18,529 nucleotides of DNA from Candidatus Treponema excrementipullorum (GCA_018883625.1 JAHLFV010000012.1:1-18529), one strand, 5' to 3'; shown: positions 1 through 6,206, counted from the first letter of the stretch. Program-made: numbers and translations. Notes: generated by a model from the sequence alone, not told the origin.

Positions 1-78
1 GACTGGCAGACTGAGCGTTGCTACATAAATGCCGGCTCAATAAAAGTTCAAAAGGAGATTTTGTTTAACGTAGCATGA
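1..78 (+). CDS. C-terminal end of an upstream gene (partial, unidentified)
   Basis: Frame 1 is open from the window edge to a TGA at 76-78, giving 25 residues that end in KEILFNVA. The other two forward frames are closed by stops within the first 30 bases. The TGA overlaps an ATG at 75-77 (ATGA), the usual geometry of translationally coupled genes, and this is the main reason to believe the frame. The residue string is too short to identify. It may be the end of a separate gene, or part of a larger protein whose C-terminal part is the 662-residue ORF downstream. Confidence 0.35.
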   Translation, partial: DWQTERCYINAGSIKVQKEILFNVA

Positions 79-152
79 TGGATATGTGGCTTTTTTCAGA
101 ATCAAAATTGCGAACTAAATTTGACACAATCAAGAAAGTAATGATAGGATAA
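75..152 (+). CDS. Small 25-codon ORF bridging two overlaps
   Basis: ATG at 75-77, immediately followed by a second ATG, and a TAA at 150-152. It starts inside the stop of the preceding frame (ATGA), and its own stop overlaps the start of the 662-residue ORF (TAATG). The peptide begins MMDMWLFSES and ends KKVMIG; no domain can be seen. The nearest Shine-Dalgarno-like AGGAG lies about 18 bases upstream, so translation would rely on coupling. It could be a real small protein, a coupling leader, or a fragment of a larger frame broken by two single-base shifts. The sequence alone does not decide. Confidence 0.3.
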   Translation: MMDMWLFSESKLRTKFDTIKKVMIG

Positions 153-2140
153 TGTTTTCTTATTCATTGTCTGAGCAGATATTTCCTAAAGTTATACAGT
201 TTAAAAACACAGAATGGATAAATCGGATGATAGAAATTCTGTTTTCAGTGAAAATTGATATGGAAACGTATCCTTATATTTTTTCCAAAGTTTATGCTTC
301 TCGCATTAGAGAAATAACTGATAATTATATTGCCAAGATGTACGAAAAATTAGATTTACAATTGGTTTTAATCGTTGTTAACAATATCCTTAAGATTCCG
401 AACGAGATAAGATATAGTTATACAATAAGAAATTGTGATGATGATTTACCAGTGTTCGAGGATCATTATATGAAGACTCTTTTTAATATACTTATATGGT
501 TGGTTAAAAATTCTTCTAAGTATTCCTACAAAGAGATTCTTAATATACTCAGAAATAAAGATACTCAACTGGCGGAGAAGTTAGAAGAAATTTTAGCGCG
601 ACCGCCGGAAAAATTCAAAAGTTTGTATGAAAAGATGGGTTTATATGATCCTCCTCTTGCTACAGAAGATGAGATACAGAGTTTTTCAATAGAAAATATA
701 ATGAAGTTTATTCAGGAAAATAAAAGTACTGATTTGATTGAAAAAAATCGTGTTGATTCTGTAATTAAAAAATGGGTCATACAATATGCGGATATCAATA
801 AAAAATTATTGAAATATTTTGTAGATGTTGAAACTCATATTGCTAATTCGGTCATAGCGGGATTATATGATGTTCTGCGGGAAAAGAAAACTAAGTCTGT
901 GTTTGAAGTAACAGATATTCTTGAGTTTTTTGCTTGTATGTTGCCGAAACTTTTTGAGTGTAAAAAAATTGAATCTGAAGATGAGTGTTTCAGTTCTTTT
1001 TGTTTACAAAATATGTGTTCTTTTGTTTCAGAATACATACAAAACAATATGGACAACATAGAAGAAAATATTTTTTTAAAGATGAAAGAAATAATTCTTG
1101 CAATTTATGAGAATTTGAATCCTGAAAATCAGAAAGATGAATCAATTTTTTCTTATAATGTAAATTTACTGAATACGGAAAATGGAATTTGTTATAATGC
1201 ATTGTTCTTTATGTATGCCTATTGCAAGGAAAGACAAAAAGCATATGATGCCGAATTAAGAGTAGTTTTTAAGGAATTAATAGAGTCAAAAGTATCACTC
1301 CTTTTTTTAGTATTGTTCGGAGAGACTTTTGAATATTTTTTTTATTTTGACAGACAATGGACTGAACATGAGATAAAAACTGTTTTTAACTCTGCTAATA
1401 AGTTAGTACAAAAAGCGTTTTGGGCTGGTTACTTTTATACCCGTTTCAATATTTCTGTAGAAAGTTATCGTTTTTTTAAGATAGCGGGGTTGTATGATAA
1501 ACTGAAAGAGTTAAAATTAACTGATTCAGAATACTATCAAAGAATGGCAGAATTATGTTGTGTTATGTATTTGAAAGGGGAAGAAAGTATAGATGGAGAT
1601 AATTCTGTAATAAACTATTTCTTAAATATGTATGATCCTAAGTTTTTCGAAATGTTTATAAGATCATTTATGGTGAGAAAAACTGACATAAATAAAAATA
1701 AAGATAAGTATCAGCCAAAAGTTATAGAAATATGGCAAGCTTTAACAGAAAAGTTGAAAGAGCATTTGTCAGATAATGATTTTGAGATGTGTGTGATTAA
1801 TATCATGCAATTTGTAGAGATGGTTTCAAAAATTGATAAAACAATTTATGATCTTTTTAGCTTCTCTATCCGTACAATTCCAACTTATAGAATAGACCAT
1901 TTTATACTTCCAAAATTTCTTGAAATATATAAAAATGATAAAGCGAGCAGGGAGAATATTTGTAACATAATTATTTATTTTGCCGAGCATAAAACATATT
2001 TCAGTGATTACGGAAACAGTTTTACAGAATTATTTAAGTTGATGTGTACAGAGAACAGGAATCAAGCTTTAAAAATTGCAAGTATGTATCAGGCTAATAA
2101 TGAAGCAAAATATATGAACGTATATAATGAATATGAATAG
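152..2140 (+). CDS. 662-residue helical hypothetical protein, possibly the C-terminal part of a large NTPase
   Basis: I do not recognise a named family. The sequence is rich in Lys, Glu, Ile, Asn and Tyr with short amphipathic helices throughout, as in helical-repeat (HEAT/TPR-like) proteins. There is no signal peptide and no Walker motif. Residues about 151-188 (RPPEKFKSLYEKMG, then a DPPLATEDEI segment) resemble, from memory, a proline-rich linker followed by a helical region in large bacterial STAND/AAA-type ATPases; this resemblance is an inference. The start at 152 overlaps the stop of a 25-codon ORF (TAATG), with a weak AGGA at 146-149; an in-frame TGA at 122-124 rules out a longer frame. 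Base composition is far more AT-rich than the efflux genes. The product may be a full protein working with the RNase III encoded next, or a C-terminal piece of a broken large gene. Confidence 0.7.
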   Translation: MFSYSLSEQIFPKVIQFKNTEWINRMIEILFSVKIDMETYPYIFSKVYASRIREITDNYIAKMYEKLDLQLVLIVVNNILKIPNEIRYSYTIRNCDDDLPVFEDHYMKTLFNILIWLVKNSSKYSYKEILNILRNKDTQLAEKLEEILARPPEKFKSLYEKMGLYDPPLATEDEIQSFSIENIMKFIQENKSTDLIEKNRVDSVIKKWVIQYADINKKLLKYFVDVETHIANSVIAGLYDVLREKKTKSVFEVTDILEFFACMLPKLFECKKIESEDECFSSFCLQNMCSFVSEYIQNNMDNIEENIFLKMKEIILAIYENLNPENQKDESIFSYNVNLLNTENGICYNALFFMYAYCKERQKAYDAELRVVFKELIESKVSLLFLVLFGETFEYFFYFDRQWTEHEIKTVFNSANKLVQKAFWAGYFYTRFNISVESYRFFKIAGLYDKLKELKLTDSEYYQRMAELCCVMYLKGEESIDGDNSVINYFLNMYDPKFFEMFIRSFMVRKTDINKNKDKYQPKVIEIWQALTEKLKEHLSDNDFEMCVINIMQFVEMVSKIDKTIYDLFSFSIRTIPTYRIDHFILPKFLEIYKNDKASRENICNIIIYFAEHKTYFSDYGNSFTELFKLMCTENRNQALKIASMYQANNEAKYMNVYNEYE

Positions 2141-2290
2141 AATAATCTATAACTGGTTTAGTCTAAAAACTCTAGAAGGTATTTAGAAAATTTGTGTTCA
2201 ATAAGAATTTCTCTCTTGCAATTTATTTACGTTTATGCCATAAATGAAATGAAGCACAGAGATTGTGACAGTATATCATCTAGAAAATTT

Positions 2291-2330
2291 ATGGTTTTTA
2301 TATTTGATGCAAGTCAAATGTAAAAACCAT
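2291..2330 (+). promoter_or_regulatory. Long near-perfect stem-loop upstream of the RNase III gene
   Basis: The arm 2291-2307 (ATGGTTTTTATATTTGA) pairs with 2314-2330. Sixteen of 17 positions are Watson-Crick complements and the other is a G-U wobble in RNA; the loop TGCAAG is 6 bases. No T-run follows directly, so it is a poor intrinsic terminator. A 17-bp duplex is long enough to bind an RNase III, and it lies 120 bases upstream of an RNase III start codon. E. coli rnc is known to be autoregulated by cleavage of a stem in its own leader. A role here as an autoregulatory site is an inference. Confidence 0.55.
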
Positions 2331-2412
2331 ATATCCTTTTAGTAGCTGTACTTTTTCAATTTTTATGCCATTAACAATTATAGATTTGTTTTACTCTATG
2401 AATGGTGTACCT

Positions 2413-2448
2413 GTGCCTCCAAGAAAAATATTAATACTGCGGAGGTAT
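2413..2448 (+). promoter_or_regulatory. Stem-loop sequestering the Shine-Dalgarno of the RNase III gene
   Basis: GTGCCTCC at 2413-2420 can pair with GGAGGTAT at 2441-2448 in RNA: eight base pairs, two of them G-U, around a 20-base AT-rich loop. GGAGG at 2441-2445 is the ribosome binding site of the ATG at 2451, so the folded form would hide it. This resembles a translational on/off switch; no ligand or protein partner is evident. Confidence 0.45.
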
Positions 2449-2450
2449 TT

Positions 2451-3467
2451 ATGAACGATTTCCCAAGTGGTCATATCCAGAAACTAATTGGATATAATTT
2501 TAAAAATGAAAGGCTTCTTCAACAGGCTTTTGTGAGAAGCTCTTATGCAAAGGAAAATTCTGGTTTTTTAGATAACGAAAAATTGGAATTTTATGGAGAT
2601 GCGGCTCTTGACTACTATATAACACGAGCTATGTATAATCAGTTTTCTGAAATTACGGAAGATTGTCAATTATATTCTGAAAAAACGGAACATGATTTAA
2701 CTGAAATCAGAGCTTATAATGTTGATACAGAATCTCTAGCACATTGTATAGAAATTACGGGGTTACAGAATTATTTATTGATGAACAAAAGCGACATAAA
2801 AAATAAAGTACAGAATTCTCCGGGGGTAATGGCTGATTTATTTGAAGCAATCGTTGGAGCTGTCGCTGTTGATAGTGAATGGGATTTTGATGAGATTTCC
2901 AATGTTTGTCGAACGATGTTAAAATTATTAAGTTTCGATATAAATTATCTCCAGTGGCTGGAAGACTGGTGTAATGAACAGGAGGTGCAGTACAAGTTTA
3001 ATAAACAGATTACTTATTTTGCTACACTGAAAAAAAGGTTTGAGTTATCTATCAGAGAATTAAATATACAGGTTTCATCGGAAATTCCTGATGAATATCC
3101 CGCTCTTATAGACTGTGCAAAACAGGTTTATGAATTAATCGAGATTAGTGAAATGAAACAAATTATTGGGAGTCCTGACAGAAATAATGCGATAATGCAA
3201 TTAAACGTGCTTTATCAAAAAGATTTTATTGAAGAACCGAAGTATTCTTTTGAAGAAGAACATGATGACAACGGAAATCCTGTTTGGATTTGTTTTTGTG
3301 AGCTTAATGAGTTAGATGATGTTTATCGTGGAATTATGTCTGCAAAAAAATCTGCAAAAAAAGAGGCTGCGTATGAAGCTCTTTGTGCATTATTGAATAT
3401 GTCTCCGATAGATACGGATGATGATACGTATGAAGATGAATATTGGTTCGATGATGACTTGGATTAA
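2451..3467 (+). CDS. Atypical RNase III with dsRNA-binding domain
   Basis: Endoribonuclease of the RNase III family, expected to cut double-stranded RNA with two metal ions per active site. The signature NEKLEFYGDAALD at residues 42-54 supplies E43, E46 and D50, and ADLFEA at 128-133 supplies D129 and E132. These match the E. coli acids E38, E41, D45, D114 and E117, so activity is expected. A C-terminal dsRNA-binding domain spans about 244-317, ending in the KKSAKKEAA motif that contacts RNA. Unlike a housekeeping RNase III (about 225-250 residues), it has about 100 extra residues between the two domains (about 142-243) and a very acidic tail (about 320-338). The start is fixed by GGAGG five bases upstream. 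It sits with an unknown helical protein gene rather than beside acpP or other housekeeping genes, so it is probably an accessory paralogue; confirming that requires the rest of the genome. Confidence 0.88.
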   Translation: MNDFPSGHIQKLIGYNFKNERLLQQAFVRSSYAKENSGFLDNEKLEFYGDAALDYYITRAMYNQFSEITEDCQLYSEKTEHDLTEIRAYNVDTESLAHCIEITGLQNYLLMNKSDIKNKVQNSPGVMADLFEAIVGAVAVDSEWDFDEISNVCRTMLKLLSFDINYLQWLEDWCNEQEVQYKFNKQITYFATLKKRFELSIRELNIQVSSEIPDEYPALIDCAKQVYELIEISEMKQIIGSPDRNNAIMQLNVLYQKDFIEEPKYSFEEEHDDNGNPVWICFCELNELDDVYRGIMSAKKSAKKEAAYEALCALLNMSPIDTDDDTYEDEYWFDDDLD

Positions 3468-3490
3468 TCCGTAATAAAAATTGCAGTTAG

Positions 3491-3531
3491 CACACAAAAC
3501 TCATCGGTACTGGTGAGTTTTGTGTGTTTTT
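3491..3531 (+). terminator. Rho-independent terminator after the RNase III gene
   Basis: CACACAAAACTCA (3491-3503) pairs perfectly with TGAGTTTTGTGTG (3514-3526); three inner pairs including G-U wobbles leave a GTAC loop. Five T residues follow at 3527-3531. It lies 24 bases after the stop codon. Confidence 0.9.
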
Positions 3532-3626
3532 AAGTTACTGAAGAGATATCGGTAGCTTAAAGGAAAAATATACGCTTTTTCAATAAAAATAACGTTCATA
3601 TTTGAGTAATTTTAACAAATACAATA

Positions 3627-3650
3627 AAAAAAATATCGGTAACAGCCGAT
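3627..3650 (-). terminator. Minus-strand terminator-like hairpin beside the repeat array
   Basis: Read on the minus strand, ATCGG (3650-3646) and CCGAT (3639-3635) form a 5-bp stem around CTGTTA, followed by a run of T residues complementary to the A-tract at 3627-3633. The stem is short. If real, it would end a transcript crossing the repeat array from right to left; no minus-strand promoter was found. Confidence 0.4.
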
Positions 3651-3661
3651 GTATTACATTC

Positions 3662-3830
3662 TGCCCATAGTATAGGGGCACATTGCCCATAATAACTGGA
3701 GCACATTGCCCATGGTAACTGGGGCATGTTGCCCATAGTGTAGGAGATACATTGCCCGTAGTATAGGGGCACACTGCCCATAATAACTGGAGCACATTGC
3801 CCATGGTAACCGGGGCGTGGTGCCCATATC
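3662..3830. repeat. Tandem array of 22-23 bp units with 91-bp higher-order periodicity
   Basis: Seven full units start at 3662, 3684, 3707, 3730, 3753, 3775 and 3798, and a partial eighth starts at 3821. Almost every unit begins TGCCCAT and ends in a GGGGCA/GGAGCA-type element plus 3-4 bases. Units 1-3 match units 5-7 closely, and every homologous pair is 91 bases apart, so a four-unit block was duplicated. The TGCCC and GGGCA ends are complementary, so each unit can form a small hairpin. There are no spacers of the CRISPR kind; the whole unit repeats. Confidence 0.9.
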
Positions 3831-3869
3831 GCTGTCAAAAAGATCTGTACTTTTTTACAGTACTGAGTG

Positions 3870-3875
3870 TATAAT
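3870..3875 (+). promoter_or_regulatory. Probable -10 element of the lipoprotein gene
   Basis: A perfect TATAAT sits 38 bases before the ATG at 3914. No good -35 lies at the expected spacing (GTACTT at 3847-3852 is poor). A short inverted repeat, CTGTA/TACAG at 3845-3849 and 3856-3860, lies just upstream and could be an operator. Confidence 0.5.
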
Positions 3876-3913
3876 GGGAGAAACAGAAACATGCGTTGAA
3901 AAAAGGGGACTGT

Positions 3914-4564
3914 ATGAAAAAAAGACTGTGGTTTGTGGTTTTGTGTGTCTTTGCCTTGGTGGGCTTAACTTCCTGTCTGGATTCCGTTCAGGCAATTTCT
4001 TATAATGACGGGCAATATTACTGGTATATGAAACTGTCCTTGTCAAAAGCCCTGATGGAAATGGCAGGGGAAGACCCCAAGGTATTTTTTGAAGAGTTGG
4101 ATAATTCAGATCTCAGCGATTTTCCGGATTTTGTCTCTGTGAACCCTATAGAAACCGATACGGAAGTAGGTGTGGAAATATCTGTCTATTTAGATCCTGA
4201 CTCATTGGAAGAAGATGTACAGGCAATTTTACCCAAAAAAATAGGAAAAGAATATCACGTTGCTTTTTTGGCGGGTGCCATGGAGCTCTTTGACGTCAAC
4301 GATTTTTCCAATAGCAACGAATTGAGCATGGCTCAGGCTCTGTTGTCTTCTGCCAAGTGCCGTGTAATGATAGGAAAGAATATAATTCCCCGTGCAGAAG
4401 GAGCATACATTGCCGCTCTGGATGATTCTCGATACGGAGTAGACTACAAAATGCCGGTGTACGACTACGGAGATTCTTTCTGTGTAGAAGTTCCTTGGGC
4501 AGTACTTTGGGAAACAGACAAGTACGACTTGTGCCAGGTTATTTTTGTAGAAAAGACTCGCTAG
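3914..4564 (+). CDS. Secreted lipoprotein of unknown function
   Basis: 216 residues. The N-terminus MKKRLWFVV is a signal peptide ending in a lipobox LTSC, with C21 as the lipidated cysteine, so the mature protein should be membrane-anchored outside the cytoplasm. The rest is acidic, rich in short beta-like stretches, and contains no domain I recognise. I chose ATG 3914 over the in-frame TTG at 3896 because GGGG at 3905-3908 is well placed and the shorter product starts directly at the signal peptide. It stands alone between the repeat array and a hairpin at 4578-4603. Its composition is less AT-rich than the block to its left. Confidence 0.8.
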   Translation: MKKRLWFVVLCVFALVGLTSCLDSVQAISYNDGQYYWYMKLSLSKALMEMAGEDPKVFFEELDNSDLSDFPDFVSVNPIETDTEVGVEISVYLDPDSLEEDVQAILPKKIGKEYHVAFLAGAMELFDVNDFSNSNELSMAQALLSSAKCRVMIGKNIIPRAEGAYIAALDDSRYGVDYKMPVYDYGDSFCVEVPWAVLWETDKYDLCQVIFVEKTR

Positions 4565-4577
4565 CATGCATAAAAGT

Positions 4578-4603
4578 TGTGTGCGGTGATAAAACCGCAC
4601 ACA
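4578..4603 (+). terminator. Stem-loop after the lipoprotein gene
   Basis: TGTGTGCGGT (4578-4587) pairs perfectly with ACCGCACACA (4594-4603) around GATAAA. The stem is strong, but no T-run follows on the plus strand; on the minus strand a short ACTTTTA follows. Probable terminator or mRNA-end stabiliser for the gene that ends 14 bases earlier. Confidence 0.6.
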
Positions 4604-4743
4604 GTAAATATATGTTGTGTTTTATTCTATAAAAAATCGATATGTTCAAAAACTTGTAGTTTAAAATCTAATGTATTACTCGATAAAATCTTTTTTTTGT
4701 TGTATTATATAAATGGCCATTAAATTAATGGAGACTAAATTAA

Positions 4744-4926
4744 ATGAATAAATTCTATGACAGAAAAACCGAAATGGCAACTCTTGAATAGATAGAAAAC
4801 ATTTCCCACAATGCTGCTAATATGGCAAAGCTTTCTGAAAAAGTTGAAACCTTCAAGACTATAGTTAAATCTGAGATAAATGGTTATGGGATGCGGATTT
4901 CTGGATTAAGTATGGAAGATATGTGA
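4744..4926 (+). pseudogene. Remnant of an ATP-binding protein gene (DUF234-type ATPase suspected)
   Basis: From ATG 4744 the frame reads MNKFYDRKTEMATLE, then a TAG at 4789-4791. It then continues in the same frame as IENISHNAANMAK and on to GYGMRISGLSMEDM before a TGA at 4924-4926. The first part resembles the N-terminus of archaeal-type AAA ATPases that begin with a FYNREKEL-like stretch before their Walker A motif. The last part resembles the GLSLEDM-type ending of the same family. The roughly 400 residues normally between are missing, including Walker A and B. I infer an old internal deletion plus one nonsense mutation. A GGAG at 4730-4733 is a plausible former ribosome binding site. The family assignment rests on memory of these end motifs. 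Confidence 0.55.
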
Positions 4927-4960
4927 ATTTTCATAATACAAATGCTGTTTCTGCTCAAAA

Positions 4961-4994
4961 AAAGACAGTCTCCTCTTATGGGAAAGCTGTCTTT
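4961..4994 (-). terminator. Bidirectional terminator-like hairpin, best on the minus strand
   Basis: AAAGACAG (4961-4968) pairs with CTGTCTTT (4987-4994). On the minus strand the stem runs into seven T residues (complement of the A-run at 4957-4963); on the plus strand only three T residues end the stem. It lies about 137 bases beyond the stop of the minus-strand gene at 5132-5566. A very similar hairpin with the same arms occurs at 13741-13775. Confidence 0.65.
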
Positions 4995-5131
4995 AAGTGC
5001 TCGGTTCTTGAACAAAAAATAAGGATGACTGTGTTTTATGCCGTAAGCCCGGCTGTACGCACAGCCGACAGATGACAATCAGGCTACAGAAGCCGTGAAA
5101 ACCCCACGCAATCCGCCGGGCACATAACTTC

Positions 5132-5566
5132 TTATGCTTCTTCCGGCTTTTTTGCGTCTGCCGTCAGCAGTTTGTAGGGTTTATAGTCCTGAGCTTGGCA
5201 CAACTCCACGATTTCCGGTGTCATACAGAATTTGAAAAAGCTTTCTGCCACCTGTAATGCATGTTCAAAAGGGAATTCAAACCGTGTATTGCCGTTGTCC
5301 GGGGCTCCTCCCAGTTCCAACAAAGCCAAGCGCAGTTTTTTCGGCATTGTTTTTTGATGACAGATAACGAATTTTAATCCAGATTTTTTTTCTATAATTT
5401 CAAAAGCCGTTACCGTATAAGGATTATGCAGTTTTGTTCTGATATTTACGGAGTGAGGCAGTTTTTCATTCTTGATTTTGACTCTTCCCGGTTTAAATAA
5501 CAGGGCTAACTTTGAGTTCGTCAACACGGTTTCCAAAGACGTTTGCATGTGAGTAATATCGCTCAT
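5132..5566 (-). CDS. 144-residue hypothetical protein
   Basis: I do not recognise the family. It is a soluble, mixed alpha/beta-looking protein without signal peptide or membrane segment, with a basic N-terminal half and the C-terminal end KKPEEA. The frame can be extended to a GTG at 5591-5593. I prefer the ATG at 5564-5566, because a good promoter upstream would put the transcription start at or next to this ATG; no Shine-Dalgarno sequence precedes either start. It is transcribed away from the calcium-loop protein gene and towards the ATPase remnant. Composition is less AT-rich than the accessory block at the left. Moderately sure it is a real gene, since it is long and open in a region where other frames are closed. 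Confidence 0.6.
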   Translation of the reverse strand: MSDITHMQTSLETVLTNSKLALLFKPGRVKIKNEKLPHSVNIRTKLHNPYTVTAFEIIEKKSGLKFVICHQKTMPKKLRLALLELGGAPDNGNTRFEFPFEHALQVAESFFKFCMTPEIVELCQAQDYKPYKLLTADAKKPEEA

Positions 5567-5572
5567 AGGGCT

Positions 5573-5601
5573 AGTATATACATAGAATGACACTTAGACA
5601 A
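5573..5601 (-). promoter_or_regulatory. Promoter of the minus-strand gene, apparently leaderless
   Basis: On the minus strand, TTGTCT (5601-5596) and TATACT (5578-5573) are separated by exactly 17 bases. Transcription would start about 6-8 bases further, at about 5567-5565, which coincides with the ATG at 5566-5564. Confidence 0.5.
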
Positions 5602-5794
5602 GAAAAATACGATTGATAAAAATCAAAGTTTCAAAAAAATGCTGTCTGTTGGAATAGGAAGAGCAAAGTTTTTGTATAAAAAATAAGTTTTTTTGAATGG
5701 AAATAACCTTCTGGTTCGTATTATATATGAGGTCCAATAATAAAGTTATTTTAATGACAAAACAGACAAAAGATTATTGGGCTATGGAGGTTTT

Positions 5795-6187
5795 ATGAAA
5801 AAAATAATAGGAATTGGTGTAGTGGTGGTAATCAGCATGATAGTTTCTGCCGTTTTGTTTGCCGCAGAGCCACCTCGGTTTAATGCACAGGGAAGAGGCG
5901 CCGGTTTAAAAACCATAGGTTTGAAAACCGTCGGTTTTATCGACAATGACGGTGTGTGTGATTACTGCCCCAATGGTTCCTGTACCGGATTTGTAGATGA
6001 AGACGGGGACGGCGTATGTGATAATTGGGACGGCAACACCTGCGGCATGAGAGGTGGCTGTGGCAGAAACGGCACCAACGGAAGAGGACACGGCAGAGGG
6101 TACTATTTTACAGACAAAGACAATGACGGCGTATGCGATAACTATACAGCTCCGTACGGAGGCAGAGGTTTTTACCGCAACTTCTGA
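5795..6187 (+). CDS. Secreted protein with three calcium-loop (DxDxDG-type) repeats
   Basis: 130 residues. MKKIIGIGVVVV starts a signal peptide, with a probable cleavage after the Ala-Ala at 23-24, so the mature protein acts outside the cytoplasm. Three loops follow: FIDNDGVCD (48-56), FVDEDGDGVCDN (66-77) and FTDKDNDGVCDN (105-116). Alternating Asp/Asn with a central Gly is the pattern of EF-hand-like and thrombospondin type 3 calcium loops, and each is followed by Val-Cys-Asp. The remainder is Gly/Arg/Asn-rich and low in complexity, with eight cysteines in all. Calcium binding is inferred from the pattern; partners and function are unknown. I chose ATG 5795 (GGAGG at 5786-5790) over the in-frame TTG at 5777, which would add residues before the signal peptide. 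A TATTAT at 5719-5724 may be its -10. Confidence 0.75.
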   Translation: MKKIIGIGVVVVISMIVSAVLFAAEPPRFNAQGRGAGLKTIGLKTVGFIDNDGVCDYCPNGSCTGFVDEDGDGVCDNWDGNTCGMRGGCGRNGTNGRGHGRGYYFTDKDNDGVCDNYTAPYGGRGFYRNF

Positions 6188-6206
6188 TGTATACTGAAAT
6201 CCTGTG

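Larger units (their letters stand above)
2141..2450 (+). other. 310-base leader between the helical protein gene and the RNase III gene
   Basis: No ORF of interest on either strand. The stretch is AT-rich and holds two inverted repeats, listed separately: a 17-bp stem at 2291-2330 and a stem pairing the Shine-Dalgarno sequence at 2413-2448. A TTAACA at 2371-2376 could be a -35 element, but no convincing -10 follows, so I cannot place a promoter. Confidence 0.6.
3468..3913. other. Intergenic region carrying a terminator, a tandem repeat array and a promoter
   Basis: No supported gene. The region contains the RNase III terminator, a minus-strand terminator-like hairpin at 3627-3650, the 23-bp repeat array and a -10 element for the lipoprotein gene. 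Minus-strand ORFs through the array encode repetitive peptides only because the DNA is repetitive. The 22/23-base unit is not a multiple of three, so the frame changes from unit to unit. Confidence 0.7.
4565..5131. other. Gene-poor region with an ATPase remnant and hairpins
   Basis: Contains the stem-loop at 4578-4603, an AT-rich stretch, the pseudogene at 4744-4926, the bidirectional terminator-like hairpin at 4961-4994 and a 7-bp hairpin CGGCTGT/ACAGCCG at 5050-5067. From about 5000 to 5131 I see no gene; the sequence there is relatively GC-rich and may be decayed coding DNA. Confidence 0.55.

Noticed and set aside
121..150. TTGACA at 121-126 with TAGGAT at 145-150 as a promoter for the 662-residue ORF
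   Set aside because: The predicted transcript would start inside the ORF, and the overlapping stop/start codons suggest read-through from upstream.
3662..3830. CRISPR array
   Set aside because: The repeated unit has no unique spacers; nearly every base of the 22-23 bp unit is repeated, and no cas genes are present.
3580..3892. Two minus-strand ORFs with repetitive Gly-Gln-Cys-Ala-Pro peptides
   Set aside because: They are translations of the 22/23-bp array, whose unit is not a multiple of three. They have no ribosome binding site or promoter, and they overlap a minus-strand terminator-like hairpin.
4884..5078. Minus-strand 64-residue ORF
   Set aside because: It runs through the ATPase remnant and the terminator hairpin, has no ribosome binding site and shows no recognisable motif.
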